Assembly: GCF_006715175.1 (NCBI RefSeq)
Contig: NZ_VFMQ01000001.1
Coordinates: forward strand, 2,542,001 to 2,606,000
DNA: 64,000 nt
Direction of reading: 5' to 3'
From: Curtobacterium citreum
GTDB taxonomy: Bacteria; Actinomycetota; Actinomycetes; Actinomycetales; Microbacteriaceae
A program made the translations under genes and the position numbers. Each line of letters begins with the position of its first letter. Positions within the stretch are counted from its first letter, which is position 1. Shown piece after piece: positions 1 to 8,725 of the stretch. The notes beneath the pieces were generated by a model that saw only the letters and a program-made list of their open reading frames with translations, was not told where the DNA came from and searched no databases.

Positions 1-1359
1 GGCACGGCAGACGCCGACGGAGGACGCGACCTGCGGCGCCCACTCTGGTCCGTCGCTGCGGTTCGTCCGAGCGGGGGCGGCGTTCGCGACGGCCGTCGTC
101 ACCACCAGCGCGACCAGGCACCAGCCGAGGCCGACGCGGAGGACGTGCACCGCGCCTCCTGTCCGGGTCGTCCGTCGGCGACGTCGGCCCGTCGGGTCGC
201 CGCCGTGCCGCGGGGCCCACCGGTCGCCCGCGAGTGCCGCAGCCGCGACGACCACGGCGGACAGCAGCAGCATGCCCGCGGCGGCGGCGTAGCGGTTCGG
301 CCCGATCGCGGCCAGGGCCGCGCCGGTGACCGAGCCCCACCGCCCGTTCGCGGAGCGGTTCGCGACGAGCGCCGCGGTCCAGACGCCGGCCGCACCGAGC
401 ACCAGCGCGACGATGGTCCACCGAGTGCGCCAGCCGGCCACGAGCACCGCGGCGAGGACCGCCACGCCGATCCCGGCCGCCGGCAGCAGCACGACCCACC
501 AGCCGTGGCGGGCCACGGCCGCACCGACGGCGGCGACGTCGCGGTCCCACAGCCCACCGAACGGCAGCAGCAGGTACCCGCGAACGACGTCGCCGACGGA
601 GGGGTCCCCAGGGCGGGAGAGTCGTTCCGTCGTCAGGGCGGCGACCACCTGCAGGGTGCCCCCGAGCACCGCCGCGACGGTCACGGGCAGCGCGCGGAGA
701 CGGTCCCGCTCACCGGCAGCGGCCCGCCGACCGGTGAGGTCGCGGGCGGGCCACCACGCCAGCGCGAGGAGCGGCAGGAACAGGACCGTCTGGAGCTCCG
801 TCAGCGTCGCCGCGAGGGTCAGCAGGGCGACGACGCCGGATCCCCACCAGGTGCGGGCCCGGTACGAGAACAGCCACGGGACGAGCGCCATCGCGTACCA
901 GTGCAGGTTGGCGACGTTGCCGCTGATCTCGACCGGGGCGAGCGGCAGGACGACCGGGACCGCCGCCAGGACGAGCCGGAACGGCCAGGGGCGCACGACG
1001 TCGCGGGACAGCAGGAAGAGCGACGCGGCGACGACGCCGACGACGGCGCACGCCGACGCGGACAGTGTCAGGGCGTACTGCTCGACCGGACGGTGCACCG
1101 CGAGGTCCACGAGCAGGCGCGGGACGAGGTGGAGGTAGCCGGCGTAGGGCCGCAGGAGCGTGTCGCCGGCGCCGTACGCGAGCTGCTCGCGGAGGAAGAT
1201 CCCGCCGTCCTCGGCCCAGGTCGTCGAGCGGGTCACCGGGCCGAGGCGCCACCAGGCGAGTGCCGCGGCGGCCAGCGCGACGAGGACGGCTGCGAGCGCC
1301 TGGACGACCGCGCGGCGACGGCGGGACGCGGTGCGCGCGGGGCCGTCGTGCTCGTCCAT
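1..1359 (-). CDS. GT-C-like polytopic membrane protein (3' end beyond window)
   Basis: The 453 codons in view start at ATG 1359 (an in-frame stop lies at 1374-1372) and stay open to the left edge, so the C-terminus is missing. An arginine-rich N-terminus leads into a first membrane segment (about residues 17-37). An acidic extracytoplasmic-type motif follows, WAEDG at 48-52, and then many hydrophobic segments. It is a paralogue of the protein at 4975-6351: both have WAEDG, a Y-A-G-Y-L-H stretch and NVANLHW. An acidic motif after the first helix in a polytopic protein of a glycan locus suggests a GT-C glycosyltransferase using a lipid-linked sugar; this is inference. The gene is divergent from the ligase-like gene at 1456. 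Confidence 0.8.
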   Translation of the reverse strand, partial: MDEHDGPARTASRRRRAVVQALAAVLVALAAAALAWWRLGPVTRSTTWAEDGGIFLREQLAYGAGDTLLRPYAGYLHLVPRLLVDLAVHRPVEQYALTLSASACAVVGVVAASLFLLSRDVVRPWPFRLVLAAVPVVLPLAPVEISGNVANLHWYAMALVPWLFSYRARTWWGSGVVALLTLAATLTELQTVLFLPLLALAWWPARDLTGRRAAAGERDRLRALPVTVAAVLGGTLQVVAALTTERLSRPGDPSVGDVVRGYLLLPFGGLWDRDVAAVGAAVARHGWWVVLLPAAGIGVAVLAAVLVAGWRTRWTIVALVLGAAGVWTAALVANRSANGRWGSVTGAALAAIGPNRYAAAAGMLLLSAVVVAAAALAGDRWAPRHGGDPTGRRRRRTTRTGGAVHVLRVGLGWCLVALVVTTAVANAAPARTNRSDGPEWAPQVASSVGVCRA

Positions 1360-1380
1360 CGGGGCGAGAACCTATCCGAG

Positions 1381-1405
1381 ATATCGACGACCAGCCATAT
1401 CGACG
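1381..1405. repeat. 9-bp direct repeat in a divergent promoter region
   Basis: ATATCGACG occurs at 1381-1389 and 1397-1405, 16 bp apart, in the 96-bp gap between the divergent genes starting at 1359 (minus) and 1456 (plus). The spacing would suit a regulator binding on one face of the helix, but no regulator can be named. On the minus strand a TAGGTT box (1369-1374) lies 9 nt before ATG 1359. Confidence 0.3.
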
Positions 1406-1455
1406 CTCCGCGATGCCCGCGGCGGACTCTCCACGAGGTGCGAGAGGATGGACGG

Positions 1456-2763
1456 GTGACGGACCGGACGGTGAGCAGGCGTGCGCTCGCGCGCCGGTAC
1501 CTCTCCGCCTGGATCGGGTTCTCGGCGGGCGGGCGGTTCAGCCAGGCCCTGGCGACCGCGGTCCTGCTCTTCGCGTTCGGGCAGCCGGCCGTGCACGCGA
1601 TGGTCGGCACCGCCGGGTCGTGGGCCGCCCTCGCGACCCTCGTGGTGCTCGCCGGCCTGAGCCTGCTCGGACAGCGCTACCGCATCGAGTGGCACGGCGT
1701 CCTGCCGCTGTCCCTGCTGGCCTTCGTCGGGTTCTGCGCCCTCAGCGTGCTCTGGAGTCAGTACTCGTGGGTCGCCCTGCGCGGGTTCGCGTCCACGGTC
1801 TGCTTCGTCGGACTCGGGCTCTACCTGGCGCTCGGCCGGGACCTCGTGCAGGTCATCCGCGCGGCCGGCGACGCCTTCCGCATCCTGCTCGTCGTCGCCC
1901 TCGGGCTCGAGGTGCTGTCCGGACTCGTGCTCGACGTGCCGTTCCCCGCGTTCGGCATCCGTGGGGACATCGCGTACGGCGGCCCGATCCAGGGCGTCGG
2001 CGGCACCCGCAACTTCATGGGCTTCGTCGCCGCGGTGGCCTTGGTCACGTTCGTCGTCGAGTTCCTCACCCGGTCGGTCACCACGTGGCGGGCCGTCGCG
2101 TCGACCGCCCTCGCCGTGATCGCCCTGATGCTCGTGCAGTCACCGATCACCGGGATCGCGATGATCGCACTCGCCGTGACCGCGCTCGCACTGTGGTCGC
2201 TGCGGCACGCCAGACCGGCCACCAGACCGGTGGTGAACGCGGTGCTCGGCGCGGTCGTGCTCGGCATGGCGACCCTCGGCCTGGCGCTCCGGCACCGGGT
2301 GCTCGCGGAGATCGGTGCGGCGGGCGGCACGGCGACGCGCCTGGGTCTGTGGGAGCAGATCCGGGTGCTCGGTGCGCAGTTCCCGATGCAGGGCTGGGGC
2401 TGGGTCGGTACGTGGCCGAGCGAGGCCGTGTTCCCGTTCACGACCCTGGTCGACCCCGCCGGCGCGCGCTTCACGTCCGGTCTGAACGCGTTCGTCGACG
2501 CCTACCTGCAGATCGGGCTCGCCGGCACGCTCCTGCTCGCGGTCGCCGCGGGGCTCGCGTTCGCCCGCGCCTGGGTGACGGCGACGACCTTCCCCGGTGT
2601 CGCGTACGTCTGGCCCGCGGCCGTCCTCGTCCTGCTCGGCGTCACCAGCACGGCCGAGAGCTACCTGCTGCACGGTGCCGGGCTGATGCTGTTCACGACC
2701 GTGATCGTCGTCGCGGCGCGGCGGCGGTCCTGGCGCCGACACCTGCCCCGCGACCAGGGCTGA
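1456..2763 (+). CDS. O-antigen ligase/polymerase-like membrane protein
   Basis: A 435-residue protein starting at GTG 1456, with the purine-rich ribosome site GAGAGGA just upstream. The reading frame is open further upstream but there it only mirrors the gene on the other strand. About ten to eleven hydrophobic segments and a large periplasmic-type loop (with G-W-G-W-V-G-T and L-N-A-F-V-D-A-Y-L-Q-I-G) are typical of the Wzy_C/O-antigen ligase family. Such proteins transfer or polymerise lipid-linked glycan units on the outer face of the membrane. It is followed closely by the mannosyltransferase-like gene at 2790. Ligase or polymerase cannot be decided from sequence alone. Confidence 0.75.
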   Translation: MTDRTVSRRALARRYLSAWIGFSAGGRFSQALATAVLLFAFGQPAVHAMVGTAGSWAALATLVVLAGLSLLGQRYRIEWHGVLPLSLLAFVGFCALSVLWSQYSWVALRGFASTVCFVGLGLYLALGRDLVQVIRAAGDAFRILLVVALGLEVLSGLVLDVPFPAFGIRGDIAYGGPIQGVGGTRNFMGFVAAVALVTFVVEFLTRSVTTWRAVASTALAVIALMLVQSPITGIAMIALAVTALALWSLRHARPATRPVVNAVLGAVVLGMATLGLALRHRVLAEIGAAGGTATRLGLWEQIRVLGAQFPMQGWGWVGTWPSEAVFPFTTLVDPAGARFTSGLNAFVDAYLQIGLAGTLLLAVAAGLAFARAWVTATTFPGVAYVWPAAVLVLLGVTSTAESYLLHGAGLMLFTTVIVVAARRRSWRRHLPRDQG

Positions 2764-2777
2764 CCCCCGCGGCTTGC

Positions 2778-2783
2778 TAGGGT
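2778..2783 (+). promoter_or_regulatory. Leaderless -10 box (TAGGGT)
   Basis: TAGGGT fits TANNNT and ends 6 nt before GTG 2790, so transcription would begin at the start codon. The surrounding TTGCTAGG is also found before rmlC. No clear -35 element is visible. Confidence 0.5.
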
Positions 2784-2789
2784 CGCGGG

Positions 2790-4124
2790 GTGCGCCTCCC
2801 CCTGCTCGAACGCATCGCGATGTGCCTCGTCGTCACACTGTCCTGCGTCCTGGACCTCGGGCAGAAGCTCCTGTGCACGGTCCCCCAGCCGGCCGACGTG
2901 TCCCGCGCCGAGTACGTCAACCGCTTCGGCTGCTGGTCCGACGTCGCTGCGCTCTGGAACAACCGCGGCCTCGCGCAGCACGTCTTCCCGTACGTGCACG
3001 GCACCTGGCGTGGTGACCCGCCCGTCCTCGGTGGCGGGACGGTCGAGTACCCGACCGCGACCGGCGTCTGGGTCTGGCTGACCGCCCTGCCGGTCGACTC
3101 GGCGCGCGGCTTCCTGGTCGTCACGGCCGTGGTCGCCGCCGTGCTCGCGGTGCTCGTGACGCTCGCCCTGCAGCGCATCGCCGGACGTCGCGCCTGGGTC
3201 TTCGCGGCCACCCCGCCGCTCGCGCTGTACGCGGTCTACAACTGGGACGTCCTGCCGGTCGCCAGCACCGTCGCCGCCCTGCTCGTCGCGACCGCACCAC
3301 CACGCGCGTGGTCGCCGCTGCTCCGGTGGGCCCTCGCCGGGGCGCTGCTCGGGCTCGGTGGCGCCTTCAAGCTCTACCCGCTGATGTTCCTCGGTGCCAT
3401 GGCCGTCGCCGCGCTCCTCGACAGCGACGCCCCGTGGTCCGAGCGGGTGCGGCGCACCGCGGTCACCGTCGGCTCGGGTGTCGGGGTCGTGCTCGTCGCC
3501 AACGTGCCGTTCGCCCTCGTCAACTACGAGGGGTGGTCCTCGGTCTTCCGCTTCCAGGCGGAGCGTCCGATCGGTCCGTCGACGCTGACGATCTGGTACT
3601 ACGGCCTGCTCCCCTGGTCCGCGGACCTCGACGGGCCGCTGCAGGGGACGATGGCGACCCTCGCCACCGTGACGACGGCGGTCGGGGTCCTCGCGGTCCT
3701 GGCCGTCACGGTGCTCCGCGCACTCCGGACCGGTCGGACGCCGTGGATCCAGTCGTCGGCGGCCATGCTGTGCGTCTACATGGTCGCGAACAAGGTGGAC
3801 TCGCCCCAGTACGTGCTCTGGCTGCTGCCGTTCTTCGTGGTGCTGCGCATCGGCGGCTGGTGGGTCACCGCGTACCTCGTCACCGACGTGTGCCTGACGG
3901 TCGGCTTCTTCCGGAACGGGTACTACGACGCGGTGGGGCAGACCGGGGAGACCTGGGCCGGGCAGATGCTGACGGCCGCGATCTGGATCCGCGCGGTGCT
4001 GCTCGTCGTGTTCGTCGTGCGGTTCCTGCGCGCCGAGGCGGTGGGCCGTGCCGCAGACCGGCCGGGTGGCGCGGCGACACTCCCGGCCGGTCGCCGCTCC
4101 CTGGAACACCCCGCGCCGGCGTGA
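2790..4124 (+). CDS. GT87/DUF2029-like polyprenyl-phosphate-mannose mannosyltransferase
   Basis: A 444-residue polytopic protein with roughly ten membrane segments. The segment G-G-A-F-K-L-Y-P-L-M-F-L in the middle and the W-Y-Y-G-L-L-P-W loop resemble the GT87 (DUF2029) family. Known members add mannose from polyprenyl-phosphate-mannose on the outer membrane face. The polyprenol-phosphate mannose synthase encoded convergently at 4184-4948 could supply the donor. GTG 2790 is preceded by a TAGGGT box at the spacing expected for a leaderless mRNA. Acceptor and linkage are unknown. Confidence 0.7.
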   Translation: MRLPLLERIAMCLVVTLSCVLDLGQKLLCTVPQPADVSRAEYVNRFGCWSDVAALWNNRGLAQHVFPYVHGTWRGDPPVLGGGTVEYPTATGVWVWLTALPVDSARGFLVVTAVVAAVLAVLVTLALQRIAGRRAWVFAATPPLALYAVYNWDVLPVASTVAALLVATAPPRAWSPLLRWALAGALLGLGGAFKLYPLMFLGAMAVAALLDSDAPWSERVRRTAVTVGSGVGVVLVANVPFALVNYEGWSSVFRFQAERPIGPSTLTIWYYGLLPWSADLDGPLQGTMATLATVTTAVGVLAVLAVTVLRALRTGRTPWIQSSAAMLCVYMVANKVDSPQYVLWLLPFFVVLRIGGWWVTAYLVTDVCLTVGFFRNGYYDAVGQTGETWAGQMLTAAIWIRAVLLVVFVVRFLRAEAVGRAADRPGGAATLPAGRRSLEHPAPA

Positions 4125-4125
4125 C

Positions 4126-4152
4126 GGACGAGGACCGGCACCGGTCCCGTCC
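4126..4152. terminator. Hairpin between convergent genes
   Basis: GGACGAGGACCGG (4126-4138) can pair with CCGGTCCCGTCC (4141-4152) with one bulged base. It lies in the 59-bp gap between the plus gene ending at 4124 and the minus gene ending at 4184. No U-tract is present, as is common in GC-rich actinobacteria. Confidence 0.45.
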
Positions 4153-4183
4153 GCGCCAGGCGCCCCGGGCCAGGCGACCCGGA

Positions 4184-4948
4184 TCAGGCCCGACGTGCGG
4201 ATCGCGGCCGGAAGCGCCGCTGCAGTCCCCACTGGGTGGTGCGGACCATCGCCTCGACGACGATGGCCTGGCTCATCTTCGAGACGCCGTGGATGCGGTC
4301 CCGGAAGCGGATCGGCACCTCCACGATGCGTCCACCGAGGTCGTGCACGCGCAGCGTCATGTCGACCTGGAAGCAGTAGCCCTTCGAGTCGATGGAGTCG
4401 AGGTCCATCCGGGCGATCGCGTCGGCGCGGTAGACCCGGAACCCGGCGGTGATGTCGTGCACGTCGAGCCCGAGCATGATGCGGGCGTACGCGTTCCCGC
4501 CGCGGCTCAGGACCTCGCGGTGCTTCGGCCAGTCCACCACGGACCCACCGGTGGTCCACCGGGACCCGATCGCGAGCATGACGTCGTCCGCGGGGTCGGC
4601 GGACACGACCGCGTCGATCATCGCGGGCAAGCGGTCCGCGGGGTGCGAGCCGTCCGCGTCCATCTCGATGAGCAGGTCGTACCCGCGCTCGAGTCCCCAG
4701 CGGAAGCCAGCGACGTACGCCGTCCCGAGACCGAGCTTGCCCGAGCGTCGCAGCAGGTGGACGCGCTCGTCCGTCGCCGCGATCCCGTCGACCAGGTCGC
4801 CCGTCCCGTCGGGGCTGCCGTCGTCGACGACGAGCAGGTGTGCCTCGGGCACGGTGTCGAGGATCCGCGAGGCGATCTCGCGGATGTTCTCGGCCTCGTT
4901 GTACGTCGGGACGATCACGAGCGCGGACTGGCGGGGGGTGGTGTTCAT
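4184..4948 (-). CDS. ppm1: Polyprenol monophosphomannose synthase
   Basis: A 254-residue GT2 enzyme of the DPM1/Ppm1 type, which makes polyprenyl-phosphate-mannose from GDP-mannose on the cytoplasmic face. Visible motifs are VPTYNE (13-18), DDGSPDGT (42-49) and the metal-binding DADGSHP (97-103), with R-I-H-G-V-S-K-M-S near the C-terminus. It lacks membrane anchors, which fits the bacterial catalytic domain alone. ATG 4948 is chosen because it gives a full-length family match and has GAGGA upstream. It lies 26 nt after the gene at 4975-6351 and is probably co-transcribed with it. Confidence 0.93.
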   Translation of the reverse strand: MNTTPRQSALVIVPTYNEAENIREIASRILDTVPEAHLLVVDDGSPDGTGDLVDGIAATDERVHLLRRSGKLGLGTAYVAGFRWGLERGYDLLIEMDADGSHPADRLPAMIDAVVSADPADDVMLAIGSRWTTGGSVVDWPKHREVLSRGGNAYARIMLGLDVHDITAGFRVYRADAIARMDLDSIDSKGYCFQVDMTLRVHDLGGRIVEVPIRFRDRIHGVSKMSQAIVVEAMVRTTQWGLQRRFRPRSARRA

Positions 4949-4974
4949 GTGTTCCTCGTGGTCGGGGACGGCGG

Positions 4975-6351
4975 TCACCGTGCTGCGTCCTCGTCGATCA
5001 GCCGGCACGGCACGGTCACGGCCCACTGCGGGCCCGGGGCGATCTGGATCAGGGCGTTCCCGCGGGGCGCGGTCGCACATCGAGCGTCGGACTGGTCGAC
5101 CTGGCCGGACCAGAACGGCCCCTGCTGCCGGTTGGACTTGTCCATCGCGAAGTTCGCCGCGAAAGTCCAGACGACGACCGCGACCAGGAGGACTCCGACC
5201 ACCCGCAGCCACAGGGCGCGCTGGACGAGGAAGGCGTCGAGGACGGCGACGAAGCCGGCGATGACGTACATCGAGGCGGCCGCGGTGTAGCGGAAGGTCC
5301 AGACGGTGCGCCACGTGTCCGCGTCGAAGTGCGCGAACGCGAGCATGCTGTTGGGGTTGAGCACCACGGCGCCGCACCAGACGGCAGCCGACCCCCAGAT
5401 CATCGACGCGAGCACCCAGCGCTGGCCGCGGTAGCCGATCCAGGCCCCGGCCGCGACGAGTGCCACGAGCACGACGAACGGCACGACGACGACGGCGATC
5501 CCGTGCGCGGCGATGAGCCCGCCGACCGTCGGCATGCTCCAGGTCCAGGAACCGGCGACCGGCTGCGCGATGTACCCGAGCACCATGTCGGGGATCGAGT
5601 CGTGCCCGGCGGGGGCCGACACGCGCGGGTGGAGGAGCGTGGTGGCCACCTGCGCTGCGGCACCGACGAGGGCCCCCGTCAGGACGGGCCAGCGTCGGGG
5701 GTTGCGGATCTGCAGGAGGAACAGGGGGAAGAACGCGACGACCTGGATCTCGGTGAGGGCACAGAACAGCGCGACGATGCCGAGCAGCACACCCTTGGTC
5801 CAGGAGCGCACCGGGGTCAGGAGCAGGAACGGTGTGAGGAACATCAGGAACCAGTGCAGGTTCGCGACGTTCGCCTGGATCTCCATCGGCCCGAGGGGCA
5901 CGAGGGTCGGCACCAGCGAGAGCAGGACCCGTGCCGTCGTCGACCGGATCACGTCCTTCGTCAGCACGAAGACCGCGACTCCGACGGCGGCGACGACGAC
6001 CACGCACGCGGCCGAGATGCCCACGGCGAAGTGGTCAACGGGGAGGGTCTTCGACACGGCGGCGACGATGAGACGCGGGACCACGTGCAGGTAGCCGGCG
6101 TAGTCGTGGAACAGCGCCCCCGCGACACCGAGGTTGTACTGCTCCTCGAGGAAGACCTTGCCGTCCTCGGCCCAGACCGTGTTGCGCACCTGCGGCGTGA
6201 GCCGGAGCCACCCGAGCGCGATCGTCACGAGGAACAGCACGACCGGTCCGGCGACGCGCACCACGCGCTTCGACCGCCAGGTCGGTACGTCCGGTTCTCC
6301 CACGGGTTCGCGCAGGTCCGGCTCGTCCCCGGATGTCGTCACGTGCAGCAC
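4975..6351 (-). CDS. GT-C-like polytopic membrane protein, paralogue of the gene at 1-1359
   Basis: A 458-residue membrane protein from GTG 6351 with a 30-residue cytoplasmic-type N-terminus and about ten membrane segments. WAEDG at 60-64 follows the first segment, and NVANLHW recurs as in its paralogue at the left edge. A C-terminal stretch of about 70 residues after the last segment is hydrophilic and probably extracytoplasmic. I do not recognise a named family. GT-C glycosyltransferase is the best guess because of the acidic loop motif and its place upstream of ppm1. The start is not firmly fixed, since no strong ribosome site is seen. Confidence 0.75.
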   Translation of the reverse strand: MLHVTTSGDEPDLREPVGEPDVPTWRSKRVVRVAGPVVLFLVTIALGWLRLTPQVRNTVWAEDGKVFLEEQYNLGVAGALFHDYAGYLHVVPRLIVAAVSKTLPVDHFAVGISAACVVVVAAVGVAVFVLTKDVIRSTTARVLLSLVPTLVPLGPMEIQANVANLHWFLMFLTPFLLLTPVRSWTKGVLLGIVALFCALTEIQVVAFFPLFLLQIRNPRRWPVLTGALVGAAAQVATTLLHPRVSAPAGHDSIPDMVLGYIAQPVAGSWTWSMPTVGGLIAAHGIAVVVVPFVVLVALVAAGAWIGYRGQRWVLASMIWGSAAVWCGAVVLNPNSMLAFAHFDADTWRTVWTFRYTAAASMYVIAGFVAVLDAFLVQRALWLRVVGVLLVAVVVWTFAANFAMDKSNRQQGPFWSGQVDQSDARCATAPRGNALIQIAPGPQWAVTVPCRLIDEDAAR

Positions 6352-6415
6352 CGGGGAATGATCTCACACACCCGGTGTCACACCCCGGTGACCCGACGCT
6401 CGGCGCAGCCCCCGA

Positions 6416-8500
6416 TCAGGGTACGACGACCGACCGGCACCCGAGCAGGGTGTTCGCGCCACCCGCACTGTCGATCGCGTACGCGCACACCTGCCGCTGA
6501 CCGGAGGCTGCGGCGAGCGTGCCCGACCACCCGTGGTTCGGTCCGGCGGACGGGTAGGACCGCGCGACATCCTTGCGCACGGCGTTCGCGGTCAGCCGCC
6601 GACCCGCGCCGTCCACGTACACGTCGACCGCAATGGGAGCCGCCGTGTCGGGGTCGATGGCCCAACCGGCTGCCTGCACCGAGCCGTTCGCGGCCGTGAC
6701 CACGTCGAGGCTCCCGATCGGCGCGGCGTTCTTCACCGTGACGGTCCGGCAGCCCAGCTGAGTGTTGTCGGAACCGGCCCCGACGTTGATCGCGTACACA
6801 CAGACCTGGTGCGGGCCGTTCGAGGCCTGCACGGTCAGCGAGAAGCCGTGCGCGGATCCGTAGGCGGTCCAGTTGCGGGCGATGTCCCCGCGCTGCGCGT
6901 TCGCCGTGGTCCGTCGCCCGACACCATCGACGTAGACGTCGACCGGGATCGAGGAGGCGGAGTCGCCGTCGAGGGCCCACCCTCGCACCGTCAGCGAGGT
7001 CGGGGTCGTGGTGACCTCGTCCAGGGAACCGATCGGCTTGGACCCCGGCACGTTGACCGACGTGCAGCTGCCGACCACGCGGTTGCCGCCGTTCTGCACG
7101 TTGATGCCGTACACGCAGATCGAGTGGACACCGGGCGGTGCCGCGACCACACCCGAGTAGCCGTGCGCGGGACCGGCGCTCGGGTAGGCCCGGCCGACGT
7201 CCGCGCGGTTCTGGTTCGCCACGAGACGCTGCAGCAGCTTGCCGTCCGCGTAGACGTGCACGTCGAGCGAGGCGGCCGTCTCAGGGTCGATCGCCCAGCC
7301 GCTGACCGAGACGCCGCCAGGCACCGCGGACGCGGTGTCGAGCGAGCCGAACGGCGACCCGTCCTGGACGACCACGGAGGAACAGCCGAGGTTCGCGCTC
7401 GTGGCACCGTTCGCGGAGATCGCGAACACGCAGACCTGCTGCGGTCCCGGTGCGGCGGTGATGCGCTGGTTGAAGCCGTGGGCGCTCCCGAGCTTCGGGT
7501 AGGCGGCGCCGACGTCCGGTCGGCTCTGCTTCGCCGGCACGGCCGTGCCGGCGGATCCGACGTACACGTCGACCCGGGTGCTGGCGGACGTCGTCGTGTC
7601 GAGTGCCCACCCGTTCACGGTCACCGAGTTGTACCCGGCGGTGACGCCGTCGAGGTTGCCGGCGGCGGTCGTCCCTCCGCCGGAGGTCGAGCCGAACCAG
7701 TCGCTGTACAGCCGCCAGAAGTTCCGGTTGCCGTACGCGGAGCAGGAGTCACCCGTTCCGTAGAGGTTGTTCAGCGCCGCCTGGTTCGGCGTGTAGGGCG
7801 TGTAGTAGTACAGCGCGGCGGTGGCCTTGTTCTGGATGTACACGGTCTTGGTGCCGCACGAGGCGCTCGGGTTGTACTGCACGCTGCGGTTGCCGTCGGG
7901 CGCGAACCACGTGAAGTAGTTGCTCGTGCCGGCCGGGTTGCCGTACCGCTTCCACTGCCACGACGCCCAGTAGACCTGGTTGCCGACGCCGGAGTACGCG
8001 GGGTCGCAGCCGCCGTTCGCGCTGTCCGGGCACGCGTAGCCCATCGCCCTGGCCAGGATCCCGGCGGACGGGTTCCGCGCGGTGCCGCCGTTGACGAGCG
8101 CCTGCTCCTTCTGCAGCGTGACGATGATGACCTTCGGGTTGATGCCGCACGCGGCACCGACCCGGGCGATGATCTGCGCCGCGGACAGCGACGAACCACC
8201 GGTGACCGCCGAGCACATCGCGTCGGCGCCGTGGCTGTTCAGCGAGTACCGACCGACGTTCAGGCACGAGCTCGAGGAGCACGTGCCGATCTGCGCGTTC
8301 AGGAAGGACTGGATCGCGGACTCGGACATCCCGCCGCCGTTGTAGAACTCGGCGTCCGAGATGATGTTGCCCGCGTCGAACTGCGAGCCGCTCAGCGCCG
8401 AGGCGGCGTCCTGCGGCGCGGAGGTGCCGGCGAGCTGGACGCCCACGAGCACGCTCGCGACCGTGAGCACGCTCGCGAGCATGGCGATGACCTTCTTCAC
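6416..8500 (-). CDS. Secreted protein with lytic-type N-domain and four ~100-residue repeats
   Basis: A 694-residue exported protein. GTG 8500 is chosen because GGGAGG lies about 9 nt upstream and the product then begins with a signal peptide (V-K-K followed by a hydrophobic core, cleavage near residue 28). Residues about 30-275 are cysteine-rich, with a T-L-Q-K-E-Q-A-L segment and several W/Y-rich motifs. The Glu in K-E-Q recalls lysozyme-fold enzymes, but this is only a guess. Four repeats start near residues 281, 383, 489 and 594. Each has a G-S-L-D start, G-W-A-x-D, V-D-V-Y-V-D-G, R-x-D-V-A-R and H-G-[FWY], plus two cysteines. The repeats probably bind carbohydrate or wall material. Confidence 0.8.
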   Translation of the reverse strand: MKKVIAMLASVLTVASVLVGVQLAGTSAPQDAASALSGSQFDAGNIISDAEFYNGGGMSESAIQSFLNAQIGTCSSSSCLNVGRYSLNSHGADAMCSAVTGGSSLSAAQIIARVGAACGINPKVIIVTLQKEQALVNGGTARNPSAGILARAMGYACPDSANGGCDPAYSGVGNQVYWASWQWKRYGNPAGTSNYFTWFAPDGNRSVQYNPSASCGTKTVYIQNKATAALYYYTPYTPNQAALNNLYGTGDSCSAYGNRNFWRLYSDWFGSTSGGGTTAAGNLDGVTAGYNSVTVNGWALDTTTSASTRVDVYVGSAGTAVPAKQSRPDVGAAYPKLGSAHGFNQRITAAPGPQQVCVFAISANGATSANLGCSSVVVQDGSPFGSLDTASAVPGGVSVSGWAIDPETAASLDVHVYADGKLLQRLVANQNRADVGRAYPSAGPAHGYSGVVAAPPGVHSICVYGINVQNGGNRVVGSCTSVNVPGSKPIGSLDEVTTTPTSLTVRGWALDGDSASSIPVDVYVDGVGRRTTANAQRGDIARNWTAYGSAHGFSLTVQASNGPHQVCVYAINVGAGSDNTQLGCRTVTVKNAAPIGSLDVVTAANGSVQAAGWAIDPDTAAPIAVDVYVDGAGRRLTANAVRKDVARSYPSAGPNHGWSGTLAAASGQRQVCAYAIDSAGGANTLLGCRSVVVP

Positions 8501-8647
8501 GACGGGGGCCTCCCTGTGGCGGCGACTCGGTGTCTGCCACGCGGTCGTCCCGACCGCGCGTGGCCGGGCCCTGATCCGGCGAGTCACGTCTGTCACATCA
8601 GGCTACCTGCACCACAGCGATCACACAGCCCCGGTTTCGCGCCCCGA

Positions 8648-8663
8648 ACGGGAGGCACGGTGC
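8648..8663. repeat. Half-site of a dispersed palindromic repeat
   Basis: ACGGGAGGCACGGTGC in the 225-bp gap between genes at 8500 and 8726 matches the arm of the palindrome inside maf (46840-46856) apart from the first bases. Only a loose opposite arm follows (GCACGCCCGT), so it looks like a decayed copy. The remainder of the gap presumably holds the promoter of the secreted protein, but I see no convincing box. Confidence 0.45.
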
Positions 8664-8725
8664 ACGCCCGTCAGGTCGACGTCCGTGGCCGACCCGGTCG
8701 CCTGTGCATCCGTGCAGGCGACGGC

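Noticed and set aside
145..1455. Upstream extension of the ligase-like gene to 145
   Set aside because: The extension is arginine/proline-rich and antisense to a well-formed membrane protein gene on the minus strand; GTG 1456 has a ribosome site.
4840..6699. Plus-strand open frame of about 620 codons
   Set aside because: It is antisense to the WAEDG-type membrane gene and ppm1; rich in D/R/H with no recognisable fold.
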